DNA from: Nocardioides speluncae
GTDB lineage: Bacteria > Actinomycetota > Actinomycetes > Propionibacteriales > Nocardioidaceae
Direction of reading: 5' to 3'
DNA length: 64,000 nucleotides
NCBI RefSeq assembly: GCF_003121585.1
Contig: NZ_QEOO01000023.1
Coordinates: 1-64,000 of the forward strand
The translations under genes were made by a program, and so were the position numbers. Shown here one piece after another: positions 8,926 to 17,153 of the stretch (its first letter is position 1; the number at the start of each line of letters is the position of its first letter). The notes under the pieces were generated by a model that saw nothing but the letters and a program-made list of their open reading frames with translations, was not told the DNA's origin and searched no databases.

Positions 8926-9116
8926 TGCGCGGCACGCTCGCCGTCGCCGTCGGCGGCGTGATGTTCGTCGTGGGCGCGCTGTGGACGATGCAGGGCTTGG
9001 ACTACGTCGGCGGCAGCCCGATGTCCGGTGTCGAGGTATGGGCGATTGTCGGCCCGATCGTCGCTGGCCTCGGTGTGGCGCTGATGATCGTCGGGCTGCG
9101 CGGGCAGCGGCGCTAG
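8925..9116 (+). CDS. Small two-helix membrane protein
   Basis: A 63 aa protein with two predicted transmembrane helices (about residues 4-24 and 38-58) separated by a short GGSPMSG loop, ending in a basic tail. It is translationally coupled to the acyl-CoA ligase (TGATG). Its TAG stop lies in a CTAG shared with the convergent immunity gene. No family recognised. Confidence 0.65.
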   Translation: MRGTLAVAVGGVMFVVGALWTMQGLDYVGGSPMSGVEVWAIVGPIVAGLGVALMIVGLRGQRR

Positions 9117-9529
9117 CCTGCCGCCTTCGACGGGTGCCAGTTCGGCAGGTGCTCCTGGTCTCTAGGGAACCGCTCCTGGTCCTGCTGGAGCAGATCCGCG
9201 ACCTCCTCTCCTGGGAAGGGAGGGGTGTCATAGTCGAAGTCGGCCTCGATGGCACCTTCGGGCGTCACCTTGAACTGAGCGTTGTACCAAGTTCCGGTGC
9301 CGGGCTGATACATCGCCTTCCGGAGCGCGACGCAGGCGTCCTCGGTGTCGTCATCGATCTCGACGGCCTGGTCCAACGATCCGTCATTCGCGATGACGGC
9401 GAGACCGGATTCGAGCATCCTGCCCGCCGCGGTCAGCTGGAGTTCCATGAAGGCCCAGGCCGACTCTGGAGCCGCGCGGAGGATGCCCTTGCCGATCGCC
9501 TCGACCAGTGGCTGGGACTCGGTAATCAT
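9113..9529 (-). CDS. YezG-like (DUF600) immunity protein
   Basis: A 138 aa acidic cytoplasmic protein. The segment KAMYQPGTGTWYNAQFKV followed by FDYDTPPF matches the YezG/DUF600 immunity family, whose members neutralise nuclease toxins of polymorphic toxin systems. The gene starts 4 bp after the stop of the endonuclease toxin gene, the classical toxin-then-immunity order. It is expected to bind and block that nuclease in the producing cell. Start: ATG 9529. Confidence 0.85.
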   Translation of the reverse strand: MITESQPLVEAIGKGILRAAPESAWAFMELQLTAAGRMLESGLAVIANDGSLDQAVEIDDDTEDACVALRKAMYQPGTGTWYNAQFKVTPEGAIEADFDYDTPPFPGEEVADLLQQDQERFPRDQEHLPNWHPSKAAG

Positions 9530-9533
9530 GCGC

Positions 9534-10379
9534 TCACCTTTCCGCGGGCGTGTTGTCGATGTTGACACGTTTCCAGACCCGGGCGAACTCGCCGCCGTCC
9601 GTGTGTCGATGGCGTATCCGGAAGCTTGTTGGCCTGCGCTCGTCTGTGTCTGAGTAAACGAGTCGCACCTCCACCTCGACTCGCTCACCTGCCTCGATCT
9701 TCTCGCGCCATAGCCGCTCAAGACGCCCGTACTCGCCGCGGTTGACGCCAAGGGACTCCATCGGTGCGAGGTTGATCTTCTGGCCGGGGCCTTTGAAGAT
9801 CCGCGCGAACAGGTGCCCGGCATCGTCGCCGGGCAGCTTGCCGGAGAGTGTCTTCTGGGCGTGCTCGGAGCGTGGGTGCTCCAGGTCGATGGTCTCCAGG
9901 GTGGCGGTCGCCTTGACGACCCGGCCGTGCTCGTCGGTCTCGTACCTGAACCGCCCGTCGACCACGATGGTCGCATTGGCGGGCGGTTGGTTGAGGCGGC
10001 GTACGTGGGCCGGGTCCGAGGATGACAGCCGCAGGACCTGGCCGCCGGTCGCTTCTTCGGCGGAGGCAATCGACGTCACGGCGCCTGGCGAAGCCGAGGA
10101 ACCGGCTGATCCACCTCCCTCAAGCTCCGCGAGGTAGCCCCGAATGCCGGCCAACGCATCGAGCGCATTCGCTTCGGCGTTGCGGAAGAGCCTGTCGGCG
10201 TCGTCCAGCTCAGCCAAGGATTCCTTCAGCGGTGCGGGTGGTCGTCGGCCCGCCACGGTCTCCACGGTCTGGCGTATCCGGTCGACACCAGCCAATGCCT
10301 CCGCACTGGATCCAGCCGCCCTGACAGCCTCCGCCTCCGCCGCGCGCAACGCGCGGATCAACTCCTCGGCGCCCGACAT
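9534..10379 (-). CDS. Polymorphic toxin with C-terminal DNA/RNA non-specific endonuclease domain
   Basis: A 281 aa protein. Residues 1-88 form an alanine-rich helical region without signal peptide, like the helical N-termini of type VII exported toxins. Residues about 130-281 match the Endonuclea_NS_2 type nuclease: a DDAGHLFARIFKGPGQ motif (His189 as probable general base), KINLAPM with Asn203 as likely metal ligand, then ERVEVEVRLVY and RRPTSFRI. It would degrade nucleic acid in rival cells. The start ATG 10379 has a GAGGAGG site just upstream. The immunity gene follows at 4 bp. How it is exported is not shown by the sequence; no WXG partner is nearby. Confidence 0.82.
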   Translation of the reverse strand: MSGAEELIRALRAAEAEAVRAAGSSAEALAGVDRIRQTVETVAGRRPPAPLKESLAELDDADRLFRNAEANALDALAGIRGYLAELEGGGSAGSSASPGAVTSIASAEEATGGQVLRLSSSDPAHVRRLNQPPANATIVVDGRFRYETDEHGRVVKATATLETIDLEHPRSEHAQKTLSGKLPGDDAGHLFARIFKGPGQKINLAPMESLGVNRGEYGRLERLWREKIEAGERVEVEVRLVYSDTDERRPTSFRIRHRHTDGGEFARVWKRVNIDNTPAER

Positions 10380-10658
10380 GTGCCTCCTCAACTGCCGGCT
10401 GGCCACCAGGACTGCTGGCCACCAGAGATCAACTTCACGATCTTGCCGACCTTGGTCACCGCCACAATCCGTCGAGACAAGCCTCCGATTCCGGACAGGC
10501 AAACCCTAGCCGAGCGGACCGTTAGCGGCGGCCCCCGTTTCGCCGACGAGCGGGCAGCGACACGCCGTACTGACGGTGGGTCGGGGTGGAGGCTGAGACG
10601 GAAGTGGTGGCTCCTAGACTGGGCCGTGTCCCGCACACCCCCAGCAAGGAGCCGCACC

Positions 10659-10913
10659 GTGGCCCGTTACGTCGTCGACGTGATGCCCAAGCCCGAGATT
10701 CTCGACCCGCAGGGCAAGGCGGTGCTCGGTGCGCTGCCGCGGCTCGGCTTCGATGACGTGACCGAGGTCCGGCAGGGCAAGCGGTTCGAGCTGGAGCTGG
10801 CCGGCGAAGCGACCGACGAGGCGCTGGCCGAGGTGCGGAAGATGGCCGAGACGTTGCTGTCCAACCCGGTCATCGAGGACTTCACCGTGCATGTCGAAGG
10901 CGCGTCCCAGTGA
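10659..10913 (+). CDS. purS: FGAM synthase subunit PurS
   Basis: Small structural subunit (84 aa) of the PurS-PurQ-PurL formylglycinamidine ribonucleotide synthase complex, helping channel ammonia. The sequence [20 protein letters not shown] and the [11 protein letters not shown] strand are typical. GTG 10659 is preceded by AAGGAG; an upstream in-frame GTG at 10626 lacks a ribosome site. The stop overlaps the purQ start (GTGA). Confidence 0.95.
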   Translation: MARYVVDVMPKPEILDPQGKAVLGALPRLGFDDVTEVRQGKRFELELAGEATDEALAEVRKMAETLLSNPVIEDFTVHVEGASQ

Positions 10914-11581
10914 AGGTCGGGGTGGTCACCTTCCCCGGCTCGCTCGACGACGTCGACGCCCAGCGCGCGGTCCGGATCGGCGGCAACGAGGCGGTGCCGC
11001 TGTGGCACGGCGACCATGACTTGCGCGGCGTGGACGCGGTCGTGCTGCCGGGCGGGTTCTCGTACGGCGACTACCTGCGGGCCGGCGCCATCTCCCGGTT
11101 CGCGCCGGTGATGACCGAGGTCGTCGCCGCGGCCAAGGGCGGGCTGCCGGTCCTCGGCATCTGCAACGGCTTCCAGGTCCTGTGCGAGTCCCACCTGCTG
11201 CCGGGCGCGCTGATCCGCAACGACCACCGCAAGTTCGTCTGCCGCGACCAGAAGCTCAAGATCGAGAACAGCCGGACGGCCTGGACCGCGTCGTACCAGG
11301 AGGGCCAGGAGATCGTGGTCCCCCTGAAGAACCAGGAAGGCTTCTACGTCGCCGACGACCAGACGCTGGACCGGCTCGAGGGGGAGGGCCGGGTGGTCGC
11401 CCGGTACGTCGACGTCAACCCCAACGGCTCGCTGCGCGACATCGCCGGCATCACCAACGAGCGCGGCAACGTGGTCGGCCTGATGCCGCACCCCGAGCAC
11501 GCTATCGAGGACCTCTGCGGCCCGGGCACCGACGGCCTCGGCTTCTTCACCTCGCTCGCTGCCGCGACGCTCAGCGCATGA
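10910..11581 (+). CDS. purQ: FGAM synthase glutaminase subunit PurQ
   Basis: Class I glutamine amidotransferase subunit (223 aa) that feeds ammonia to PurL. The nucleophile cysteine lies in [11 protein letters not shown]; the [13 protein letters not shown] oxyanion loop and the catalytic His/Glu in MPHPEHA near residue 195 are present. The GTG start overlaps purS and the stop overlaps the downstream DUF3817 gene (ATGA), so three genes form one coupled operon. purL itself is 6.7 kb away. Confidence 0.96.
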   Translation: MKVGVVTFPGSLDDVDAQRAVRIGGNEAVPLWHGDHDLRGVDAVVLPGGFSYGDYLRAGAISRFAPVMTEVVAAAKGGLPVLGICNGFQVLCESHLLPGALIRNDHRKFVCRDQKLKIENSRTAWTASYQEGQEIVVPLKNQEGFYVADDQTLDRLEGEGRVVARYVDVNPNGSLRDIAGITNERGNVVGLMPHPEHAIEDLCGPGTDGLGFFTSLAAATLSA

Positions 11582-12027
11582 CGCCCCGGCCGCTGTTCCG
11601 CCGGGTCGCGATCGCCGAGGCGGTGACCTGGGCGCTGTTGCTGTCCAGCATGGCGCTGCGCACCGTCAACCACGACCTCGGTGAGCGCGCGGTCAGCGTG
11701 TTCGGGATGGTCCACGGCGTTGTTTTCATCGCGTTCTGCCTGGTCACGGCCCTGATCTGGGTCGACCAGCGGTGGCCGGCCGGGCGCGGCGTACTCGCGC
11801 TGGCATCGGCGGTGCCGCCGTTCGCCACCGTGCTCTTCGATTGGCACGCCGAGCGGCGCGGGCTGCTGGCCGACGCGTGGCGACTGCGCGACGAGCCGGC
11901 CTCCGGCTCGGTCGAGCGGCTCGCCGCATGGCTGATCGGCAACCCGGCGAAGGCCGCGGTGACCGGAGCCGTCGCCGTCGCGCTCCTGACCGCCGCGGCG
12001 CTCGCGGTCGGCCCGCCCGCCGGCTGA
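11578..12027 (+). CDS. DUF3817 family membrane protein
   Basis: A 149 aa integral membrane protein with about four transmembrane helices. The N-terminal [15 protein letters not shown] and the central [17 protein letters not shown] are characteristic of DUF3817. It is translationally coupled to purQ by an ATGA overlap, an association seen in other actinobacteria by recollection, but no biochemical role is known. The C-terminal part has a further helix ([16 protein letters not shown]). Confidence 0.8.
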   Translation: MTPRPLFRRVAIAEAVTWALLLSSMALRTVNHDLGERAVSVFGMVHGVVFIAFCLVTALIWVDQRWPAGRGVLALASAVPPFATVLFDWHAERRGLLADAWRLRDEPASGSVERLAAWLIGNPAKAAVTGAVAVALLTAAALAVGPPAG

Positions 12028-12046
12028 GCACCCGCTGCACGTCCCG

Positions 12047-12098
12047 ATGTCCTGATTATGGAGACATTCGCTATGGTGTTGTCCTAATGATAAGGACA
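12047..12098. promoter_or_regulatory. Two imperfect palindromic operators upstream of the Fic gene
   Basis: Two 19-nt related inverted repeats occur at 12048-12066 (TGTCCTGATTATGGAGACA) and 12080-12098 (TGTCCTAATGATAAGGACA), identical at 14 of 19 positions with starts 32 bp (about three helical turns) apart. The second ends 7 bp before the GTG start of the Fic/winged-helix protein. They are probably its autoregulatory operators. No separate ribosome site is clear. Confidence 0.65.
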
Positions 12099-12105
12099 TC
12101 GAGAC

Positions 12106-13263
12106 GTGGACCAGCTCTTTCAACCGCCTGACATCGACCTTGAGGACGCCCGCGTCCTCGACGAGATCCGAGCGATGCGGTCATCGCTCGCCGACGTCCT
12201 TCGCGCGCCACGGCGATGGGCTGGTGGGCTTCGCCGAACGACGCAGGCTCGCGCCATCCAAGGCTCGAACACCATCGAGGGCTACACCGTGTCCGACCAG
12301 GACGCCGTCGCGGCGGTTGACGAGGAGGAACCGCTCACCGCCGATCAGCGAACCTGGGCCGAGATCATCGGCTATCGGCGGGTTCTGACCTTCGTCCTGC
12401 GCATGGCCGCGGACCCAGAGTTCGTGATGCGGCCATTCACGCTGCGGTCTCTGCACTTCATGCTGTTGGAACACGACCTGGCCAAGGATCCTGGAGAGTT
12501 TCGTCGCGGCACCGTCTACGTCCGCGACGAGGCTGCCGGGACCACGGTCTACGAAGGTCCGGACGCCGCATTGGTCCCACGACTCGTCGAGTTGCTCGCC
12601 GCAGACATCCAGGCTGGCAGTGATGAGCCGATGGTCGACGGAGCGATGGCCCACCTGAATCTCGTCATGATCCATCCGTTCCGAGACGGCAACGGGCGGA
12701 TGGCACGAGCACTACAGACTCTGGTTCTCGCCCAGGACCAGGTGCTCGAGCCGACGTTCTCCAGCATTGAGGAATGGCTTGGGCACAACACCGATGACTA
12801 CTACCGGGTGCTCGCGATCACCGGCCGCGGATCCTGGCAGCCGGAAAACGATGCATCCCTCTGGGTGAAGTTCAACCTGCGTGCTCACCACATGCAGGCG
12901 CAGACCCTCGAACGCCGGTTCCGGGAGGCGGACACCACGCTCCTGGCACTCGACGAGCTCATGTCGCAGCATTCGATACCGGACCGCTTGGCCGATGCCC
13001 TCTTCGACGCTGTGAACCTTCTGCGGGTGCGCCGCCAGACCTATGTGCGACGCACCGGCGTGGAGGAGCGGACCGCAAGCCGGGATCTCGCTCGCCTGGT
13101 TACGACCGGTCTTCTGGAGGCTCGCGGCCAGACCCGCGGTCGTTATTACGTTGCCGGCGGCGAGCTGCGTCGGCTCGCAAACCGGCTACGTCACGAGCGT
13201 CGTCCCCTCACCGATCCCTACCCGTGGCTGCCCGGTGAGCTGCGCACGCTCGCAGGTCGCTAG
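12106..13263 (+). CDS. Fic family AMP-transferase with C-terminal winged helix
   Basis: A 385 aa Fic-domain protein predicted to transfer AMP (or another nucleotide) to a target. The catalytic motif HPFRDGNGR is at residues 190-198, and an inhibitory motif SNTIEG ([S/T]xxxE[G/N]) at 54-59 indicates a class II, self-inhibited enzyme. Residues about 300-360 form a winged helix (RRQTYVRRTGVEERTASRDL), so the protein probably also binds DNA. Starts at GTG 12106 immediately behind two operator-like palindromes, consistent with autorepression. It sits in the accessory interval between purQ and purL. The target is unknown. Confidence 0.88.
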   Translation: MDQLFQPPDIDLEDARVLDEIRAMRSSLADVLRAPRRWAGGLRRTTQARAIQGSNTIEGYTVSDQDAVAAVDEEEPLTADQRTWAEIIGYRRVLTFVLRMAADPEFVMRPFTLRSLHFMLLEHDLAKDPGEFRRGTVYVRDEAAGTTVYEGPDAALVPRLVELLAADIQAGSDEPMVDGAMAHLNLVMIHPFRDGNGRMARALQTLVLAQDQVLEPTFSSIEEWLGHNTDDYYRVLAITGRGSWQPENDASLWVKFNLRAHHMQAQTLERRFREADTTLLALDELMSQHSIPDRLADALFDAVNLLRVRRQTYVRRTGVEERTASRDLARLVTTGLLEARGQTRGRYYVAGGELRRLANRLRHERRPLTDPYPWLPGELRTLAGR

Positions 13264-13296
13264 TGGCGCCGCCGCTCGCCACAACGGCGGTGGCGG

Positions 13297-14419
13297 CTAT
13301 CGCGCGATGGTGCGGCTGTGGGCGAGCGTGGCCGTGGCGGTCGCGACGTTCACCGTGTAGGCCTTGATCACCAGCTTGTCGGCACGCGGCTGGAGCAGGA
13401 AGAACCCGGCGTTGTCGTAGTTCTCCCAGTACGCCAGGTTGGGCCTGGTCGTCGCGCTCGCGCCGCTCACCTTGCCGGCGGCGCCGCTGACGATCATGCC
13501 GGTGCCCTTCATCTCGGCGCCGAGCCTGAGGTGCTGCAGCGAGTGGTCGTGACCGGCGAGCAGGTAGTCGGCCTTGCCGAGCACGTCCTGCTCGATCAGC
13601 TCCTTGAAGTACCGCCCGCTGGCCGGGTCGAGGAAGGTGATCCCGTCGTACGAGCCGGCCTCGCCGTGCTTGCCGTTGTTCTTGTACGGGTGGTGGGCGA
13701 GCACGAACTTCCAGCGAGCATTGCTGTTCGCGAGCTGCGTTCGCAGCCACTCACGCTGGGCGGTCATGAACGGGCCGCGCGGCCACCAGTACGGGTTCAG
13801 TTGCGGGACGTACGACGTCACCGGGTTCTCGTCGAGGATGATGAACTGCGCCAGCGGCGTCCGCTGCTGGGTCCGGAATCGTCGCCGAGTAGTAGCGAGC
13901 CGGCATGAACCACTTCGCGGAGTACTGGTGGTAGGCCACCTCGTGGTCGCCGCGGGTGAGGTCGCCGCCGTCGCCGGGGATCAGGAACGACGAGTTGTCG
14001 TGGTTGCCCTGGACCATCAGCCACGGGACGTCGATCCCGGCGTTGGGCTGCTCGAACTTGGCCTTGAAGTCGTCGTCACAGGTCCCGGTGACGCCGAACT
14101 CGTAGACGTTGTCGCCGAGCCCCACCGCCAGATGGATGGGGATCGTCTGGCTGAGCTTGCGCGCGGCCGCCGCGACCGCGGTCTGGGTCGCCGTACCGCT
14201 GCCGGCGTCGCCGGTGACCAGCACGTTCGGGTACCGCGTGACCGGCATCGGCAGCTTCGGCGTCGGGACCGGGCACGCCGCCAGCCGCGCCGCGGGACCG
14301 CCCATCAGCGGATGGGTCGTAGCGGCGGCGTGGGCCGGAGCGAGTACGTCGGCGGCAACGCTCGCCGCGGCCAGGCCAGCGGCACCGGCGAGGACGGTAC
14401 GACGGGGGACGGTCGGCAT
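13297..14419 (-). pseudogene. Frameshifted purple acid phosphatase-like metallophosphoesterase
   Basis: Two overlapping minus-strand frames together encode one tartrate-resistant/purple acid phosphatase-like protein. The first (from ATG 14419) has a Tat signal (RRTVLAG...), GDAG, GLGDNVY and GNHD motifs, and runs to about residue 185. The second continues with FIILDEN, VLAHHP and AGHDH to the stop at 13297. All five metal-binding motifs survive, but a shift of one base is needed around 13865-13885, near the P-D-P codons. This is a recent pseudogene, an assembly error, or less likely a programmed shift. If intact it would be a secreted phosphatase. Confidence 0.8.
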
Positions 14420-14500
14420 GGCACTGAGTGTCGGGGGAGGTAGCGGACTTGGTCAAGCGACCCAGTGAGGTCTTTCCCGATCGTTCATCGGCGTGACCGG

Positions 14501-14522
14501 GTCACGACCGGGTCACGACCGG
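14501..14522. repeat. Exact 11-nt tandem duplication at a gene 3' end
   Basis: GTCACGACCGG occurs twice head-to-tail at 14501-14511 and 14512-14522, overlapping the stop codon of the DUF1906 gene on the minus strand. It is preceded by the related GTGACCGGGTCAC (14493-14505), a palindrome around a central G. It looks like a slippage product. Confidence 0.6.
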
Positions 14523-15841
14523 CCGCGGACCAGCAGGCTCCAGGTCTGGTTGTACGCCGTGCCGGTCGTCGGCTGACCGACCCGCTTCTGCCAGCGGCGC
14601 AGCGCGTGCATGGTCGGGCTGGTGAACACGCCGGTGATGTCGAGCTCGCCGGCGCCGGCGGCGTTGAGGGTGCGCTGCAGGCGGCGGACGGGGGCGCCGG
14701 CCGAGCCGTACTTCAGGATCTGCCAGCGGCCGCTGGCCAGCAGCGACATCCAGTGCCGGTGGTTCCAGGTCGCGGTCGGGGTCATCCCGACGCGCTTCTG
14801 CCAGGCGCGGGCGGCGCTGATGGTGGTGCGGTTGTAGACGCCGTGCAGCCGCCCGTCGTACAGCTTCTTCTCGCGGAGCAGGCACTGCAGCGCCCTCACC
14901 TTGCCGGGCTCGTCGCGCTCGCCGGCGGCAAGGGTGGGGTAGACCCACCAGTTGATCTTGACCCCGCCGCAGTGCTTCGGCTCCGCCGGGGCCACCGAGC
15001 CGCGGCCGAGGTCGAGGAAGTTCCGGTCGATGTTGATCGTGACGCCGCCGTGGGTCGCGTCGTGCGGGCCGAGGTACTGCTTCATCCGGCGGCCCGGCCG
15101 CCAGCCCTTCTCGCTGATGTGCGAGGTCGAGGTGTTGGCCTTGCCGTCCCAGCGCGCGATCCAGATGTAGCCGGGCAGCACGATGCCCGGCGTCTGCTTG
15201 ATCCGCGCGTCGTCGAGCATCTTGATCCCCGACGAGGCGCTCGAGTAGACGCCGGTCGCGTAGCCCAGGCGCTTGACGTTGCTCACCCAGCTGCTGAGGA
15301 AACGAAGCGCGGACTCGCGGCAGTGCCGGTTGGTGATGTCGAAGCCCTCGAGGTCGTACCAGAGCGTGCTGCGCTTGGCGATGCCCAGCCTTTCGGCGTC
15401 GCGGACCGTCCTCGTGGCCTCCTCCGCGCCCATCCGGCGGGCCTTGCGGTAGCCGCCGTCGGCGCCGGGCGACTGGTCGATCTTGGGGTCGTCGCCGTGC
15501 CGCGGGTATTTCGGGTGGCAGCCCGCCTGCGGGCCGAGCGCGATCGGCAGCAGCCGCCAGCCGCGCTTGAGCTGGGTGCGGACCCAGGTGGGGGTGAGGT
15601 TGGGCTGCTCGCGGCACGCCCGCGACTTGCCGGAGATGTAGATGCCGACCCCGGTGAACGGCGAGTGGGTCAGCCAGCGGTCCATCTTCTGCTGGGTCGG
15701 CGCGTCGCACTGGTCGAAGCCGAAGCCGGTGAAGCTACCGGGCGTGACCCGGTTCTCGGCGGCTGCGGGCGGGCTGGCCGCCGTCCAGGCTACGGCGATC
15801 AGGGCGAGCGAGGTGAGTACGGCGAGGGTACGGCGGCGCAT
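14513..15841 (-). CDS. Secreted DUF1906 (glycoside-hydrolase-like) protein with peptidoglycan-binding repeats
   Basis: A 442 aa exported protein. A signal peptide covers about residues 1-28 (MRRRTLAVLTSLALIAVAW). Residues about 38-290 match the DUF1906/Rv2525c-like TIM-barrel domain: GFGFDQCDAPT, YISGKSRAC and WYDLEGFDI are typical. Two C-terminal peptidoglycan-binding-like repeats follow (about 305-360 and 375-440), each with an ARAWQKRVG or RRWQKRVG core. It probably acts on or binds cell wall; catalysis is not demonstrated for most members. It lies upstream of the frameshifted phosphatase gene on the same strand. Confidence 0.85.
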   Translation of the reverse strand: MRRRTLAVLTSLALIAVAWTAASPPAAAENRVTPGSFTGFGFDQCDAPTQQKMDRWLTHSPFTGVGIYISGKSRACREQPNLTPTWVRTQLKRGWRLLPIALGPQAGCHPKYPRHGDDPKIDQSPGADGGYRKARRMGAEEATRTVRDAERLGIAKRSTLWYDLEGFDITNRHCRESALRFLSSWVSNVKRLGYATGVYSSASSGIKMLDDARIKQTPGIVLPGYIWIARWDGKANTSTSHISEKGWRPGRRMKQYLGPHDATHGGVTINIDRNFLDLGRGSVAPAEPKHCGGVKINWWVYPTLAAGERDEPGKVRALQCLLREKKLYDGRLHGVYNRTTISAARAWQKRVGMTPTATWNHRHWMSLLASGRWQILKYGSAGAPVRRLQRTLNAAGAGELDITGVFTSPTMHALRRWQKRVGQPTTGTAYNQTWSLLVRGRS

Positions 15842-15904
15842 CGTGACTCAGCTCCAGGATCGGGGTTGGATCTCATTCACCATAGGCCGCATACGCCACA
15901 TTGG

Positions 15905-16462
15905 TCACACGAATCGCCGCACCAGCTCCTCAAGTGCGGCGGTCAGCTGATGGCGCTTCAGCCCGCCGCCGCTGCTGACCGCGTGGAGGGCGAGCCCGTC
16001 GACGGCGGCGAAGAGTACGGCGGCCCGCTGCTCGGCGTGGTCGAGATCGCCGAGCGCCTCGGTGAGCTCGGCGCGGATCTCGGCGAGCTGCGCGGCCTGG
16101 ATCGCGGCCAGTGAGGGCGAGGTCGCTGCGCGGGCTGCGAAGGCCGCCATCACCCGAGCCTCGCGGGTCCGCGCCTTGTCGAGCGGCAGCAGCTCGGCCA
16201 GCACCGTCAGGAGCCGTTCGGGGAGCGGCGCGGTGAGGTCGACCCGCCCGATCCGGGCCCGCACCCGGGCGACCAGCGCGGCGAAGGCGGCGGCGTACAT
16301 CTGGTCCTTCGTCGCGAAGTGGTGCTGCACGGCGCCGATGGAGACGCCGGCGCGGGCGGCGACGACGCGGACCGTCGCCGCGTCCAGGCCGCTCTCCGCC
16401 GCGACGTCGAACAGTGCCTCGGTGAGGGCCTCGGGACTGGTGGCGGCGTACTGACGAACCAT
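15905..16462 (-). CDS. TetR family transcriptional regulator
   Basis: A 185 aa repressor. The N-terminal helix-turn-helix is seen as VRVVAARAGVSIGAVQHHFATKDQM (about residues 30-55), followed by an all-helical ligand domain. It is divergent from a Ddn-like nitroreductase-family gene, and two identical-arm palindromes (CCATAC-N4-GTATGG) lie between the starts; these are its likely operators, giving control of both genes. Start: ATG 16462, since upstream in-frame codons cross the operators. Confidence 0.87.
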   Translation of the reverse strand: MVRQYAATSPEALTEALFDVAAESGLDAATVRVVAARAGVSIGAVQHHFATKDQMYAAAFAALVARVRARIGRVDLTAPLPERLLTVLAELLPLDKARTREARVMAAFAARAATSPSLAAIQAAQLAEIRAELTEALGDLDHAEQRAAVLFAAVDGLALHAVSSGGGLKRHQLTAALEELVRRFV

Positions 16463-16469
16463 AGACAGA

Positions 16470-16503
16470 CCATACACTCGTATGGAACCATACAGTCGTA
16501 TGG
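16470..16503. promoter_or_regulatory. Tandem TetR operators CCATAC-N4-GTATGG
   Basis: Two 16-nt palindromes, CCATACACTCGTATGG (16470-16485) and CCATACAGTCGTATGG (16488-16503), are spaced 18 bp start to start in the divergent region between the TetR gene and the Ddn-like gene. This layout is typical of QacR-like cooperative binding by two dimers. The second copy ends 5 bp before the proposed ATG at 16509. Confidence 0.8.
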
Positions 16504-16508
16504 AAACC

Positions 16509-17153
16509 ATGAAGATTGCCCGCGCCGTCACGACCGGCTCCCTCGCCGCCATCGCACTCACCTGGATCTGGTGGCTGGCCGACCCCACCGCGCCGGCCTC
16601 GCCGGCCCAGCCTCTTGCCGTCACCGCACTGCTCACCGCGAACGTCGTCCTCACCACGGCGCGACCCAGCGCGAAGCGGGCGCTGGTGGCCTTCGTTCAG
16701 CGCCGCGCGGTCAACCCTCTGGTCCGCACGCTGTTCCGGATCGGGTTCGTGCCGTTCGGCTTCGCCCTACTGGAGACCCGTGGCCGTAGGTCCGGGAAGT
16801 CGCGGCAGACGCCGGTCAGCAACGGCCTGGTCGGTGACACGTTCTGGGTGATCGCCGAGCACGGCGCCCAGGCCAACTATGTGCGCAACCTGCGGGCCGA
16901 CCCGCGCGTGAGGGTGAAGCTGCGCCGCGGGCTGCGGTTCGTCTGGCTCGACGGCGTCGCCACGGTGCTGCCCGACGACGACCCGCTCCGGCGGCAGCGA
17001 CTGGTGTGCGGCTGGCGGCCGCTGCGCTGGTTCAACGCGATCACGGTCCGCACCCTCGGCACCGAGCTGCTGACCATCCGCATCGACCTCACCGGCCACT
17101 CCCTAGACTCCGAGCGTGACCGGCGAAGACTCCCGCAAAGTCTCCACTCTTGA
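16509..17153 (+). CDS. Ddn-like (F420H2-dependent nitroreductase family) protein
   Basis: A 214 aa protein with an N-terminal membrane-associated segment (residues about 6-50) and a split-barrel domain: FALLETRGRRSGKSRQTPV, then FWVIAEHGAQANYVRNLRADPRVRVKLR, the pattern of the deazaflavin-dependent nitroreductase family. Such proteins bind F420 and reduce quinones or nitro compounds. ATG 16509 is used; in-frame ATGs at 16482 and 16500 lie inside the operator. The 3' end overlaps the ltrA start by 38 nt. Control by the divergent TetR is likely. Confidence 0.8.
   Translation: MKIARAVTTGSLAAIALTWIWWLADPTAPASPAQPLAVTALLTANVVLTTARPSAKRALVAFVQRRAVNPLVRTLFRIGFVPFGFALLETRGRRSGKSRQTPVSNGLVGDTFWVIAEHGAQANYVRNLRADPRVRVKLRRGLRFVWLDGVATVLPDDDPLRRQRLVCGWRPLRWFNAITVRTLGTELLTIRIDLTGHSLDSERDRRRLPQSLHS

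Noticed and set aside
13860..13890. Programmed frameshifting in the phosphatase gene
   Set aside because: No slippery heptamer, downstream pseudoknot or stop-codon context typical of programmed shifts was seen; decay or a sequence error is simpler.
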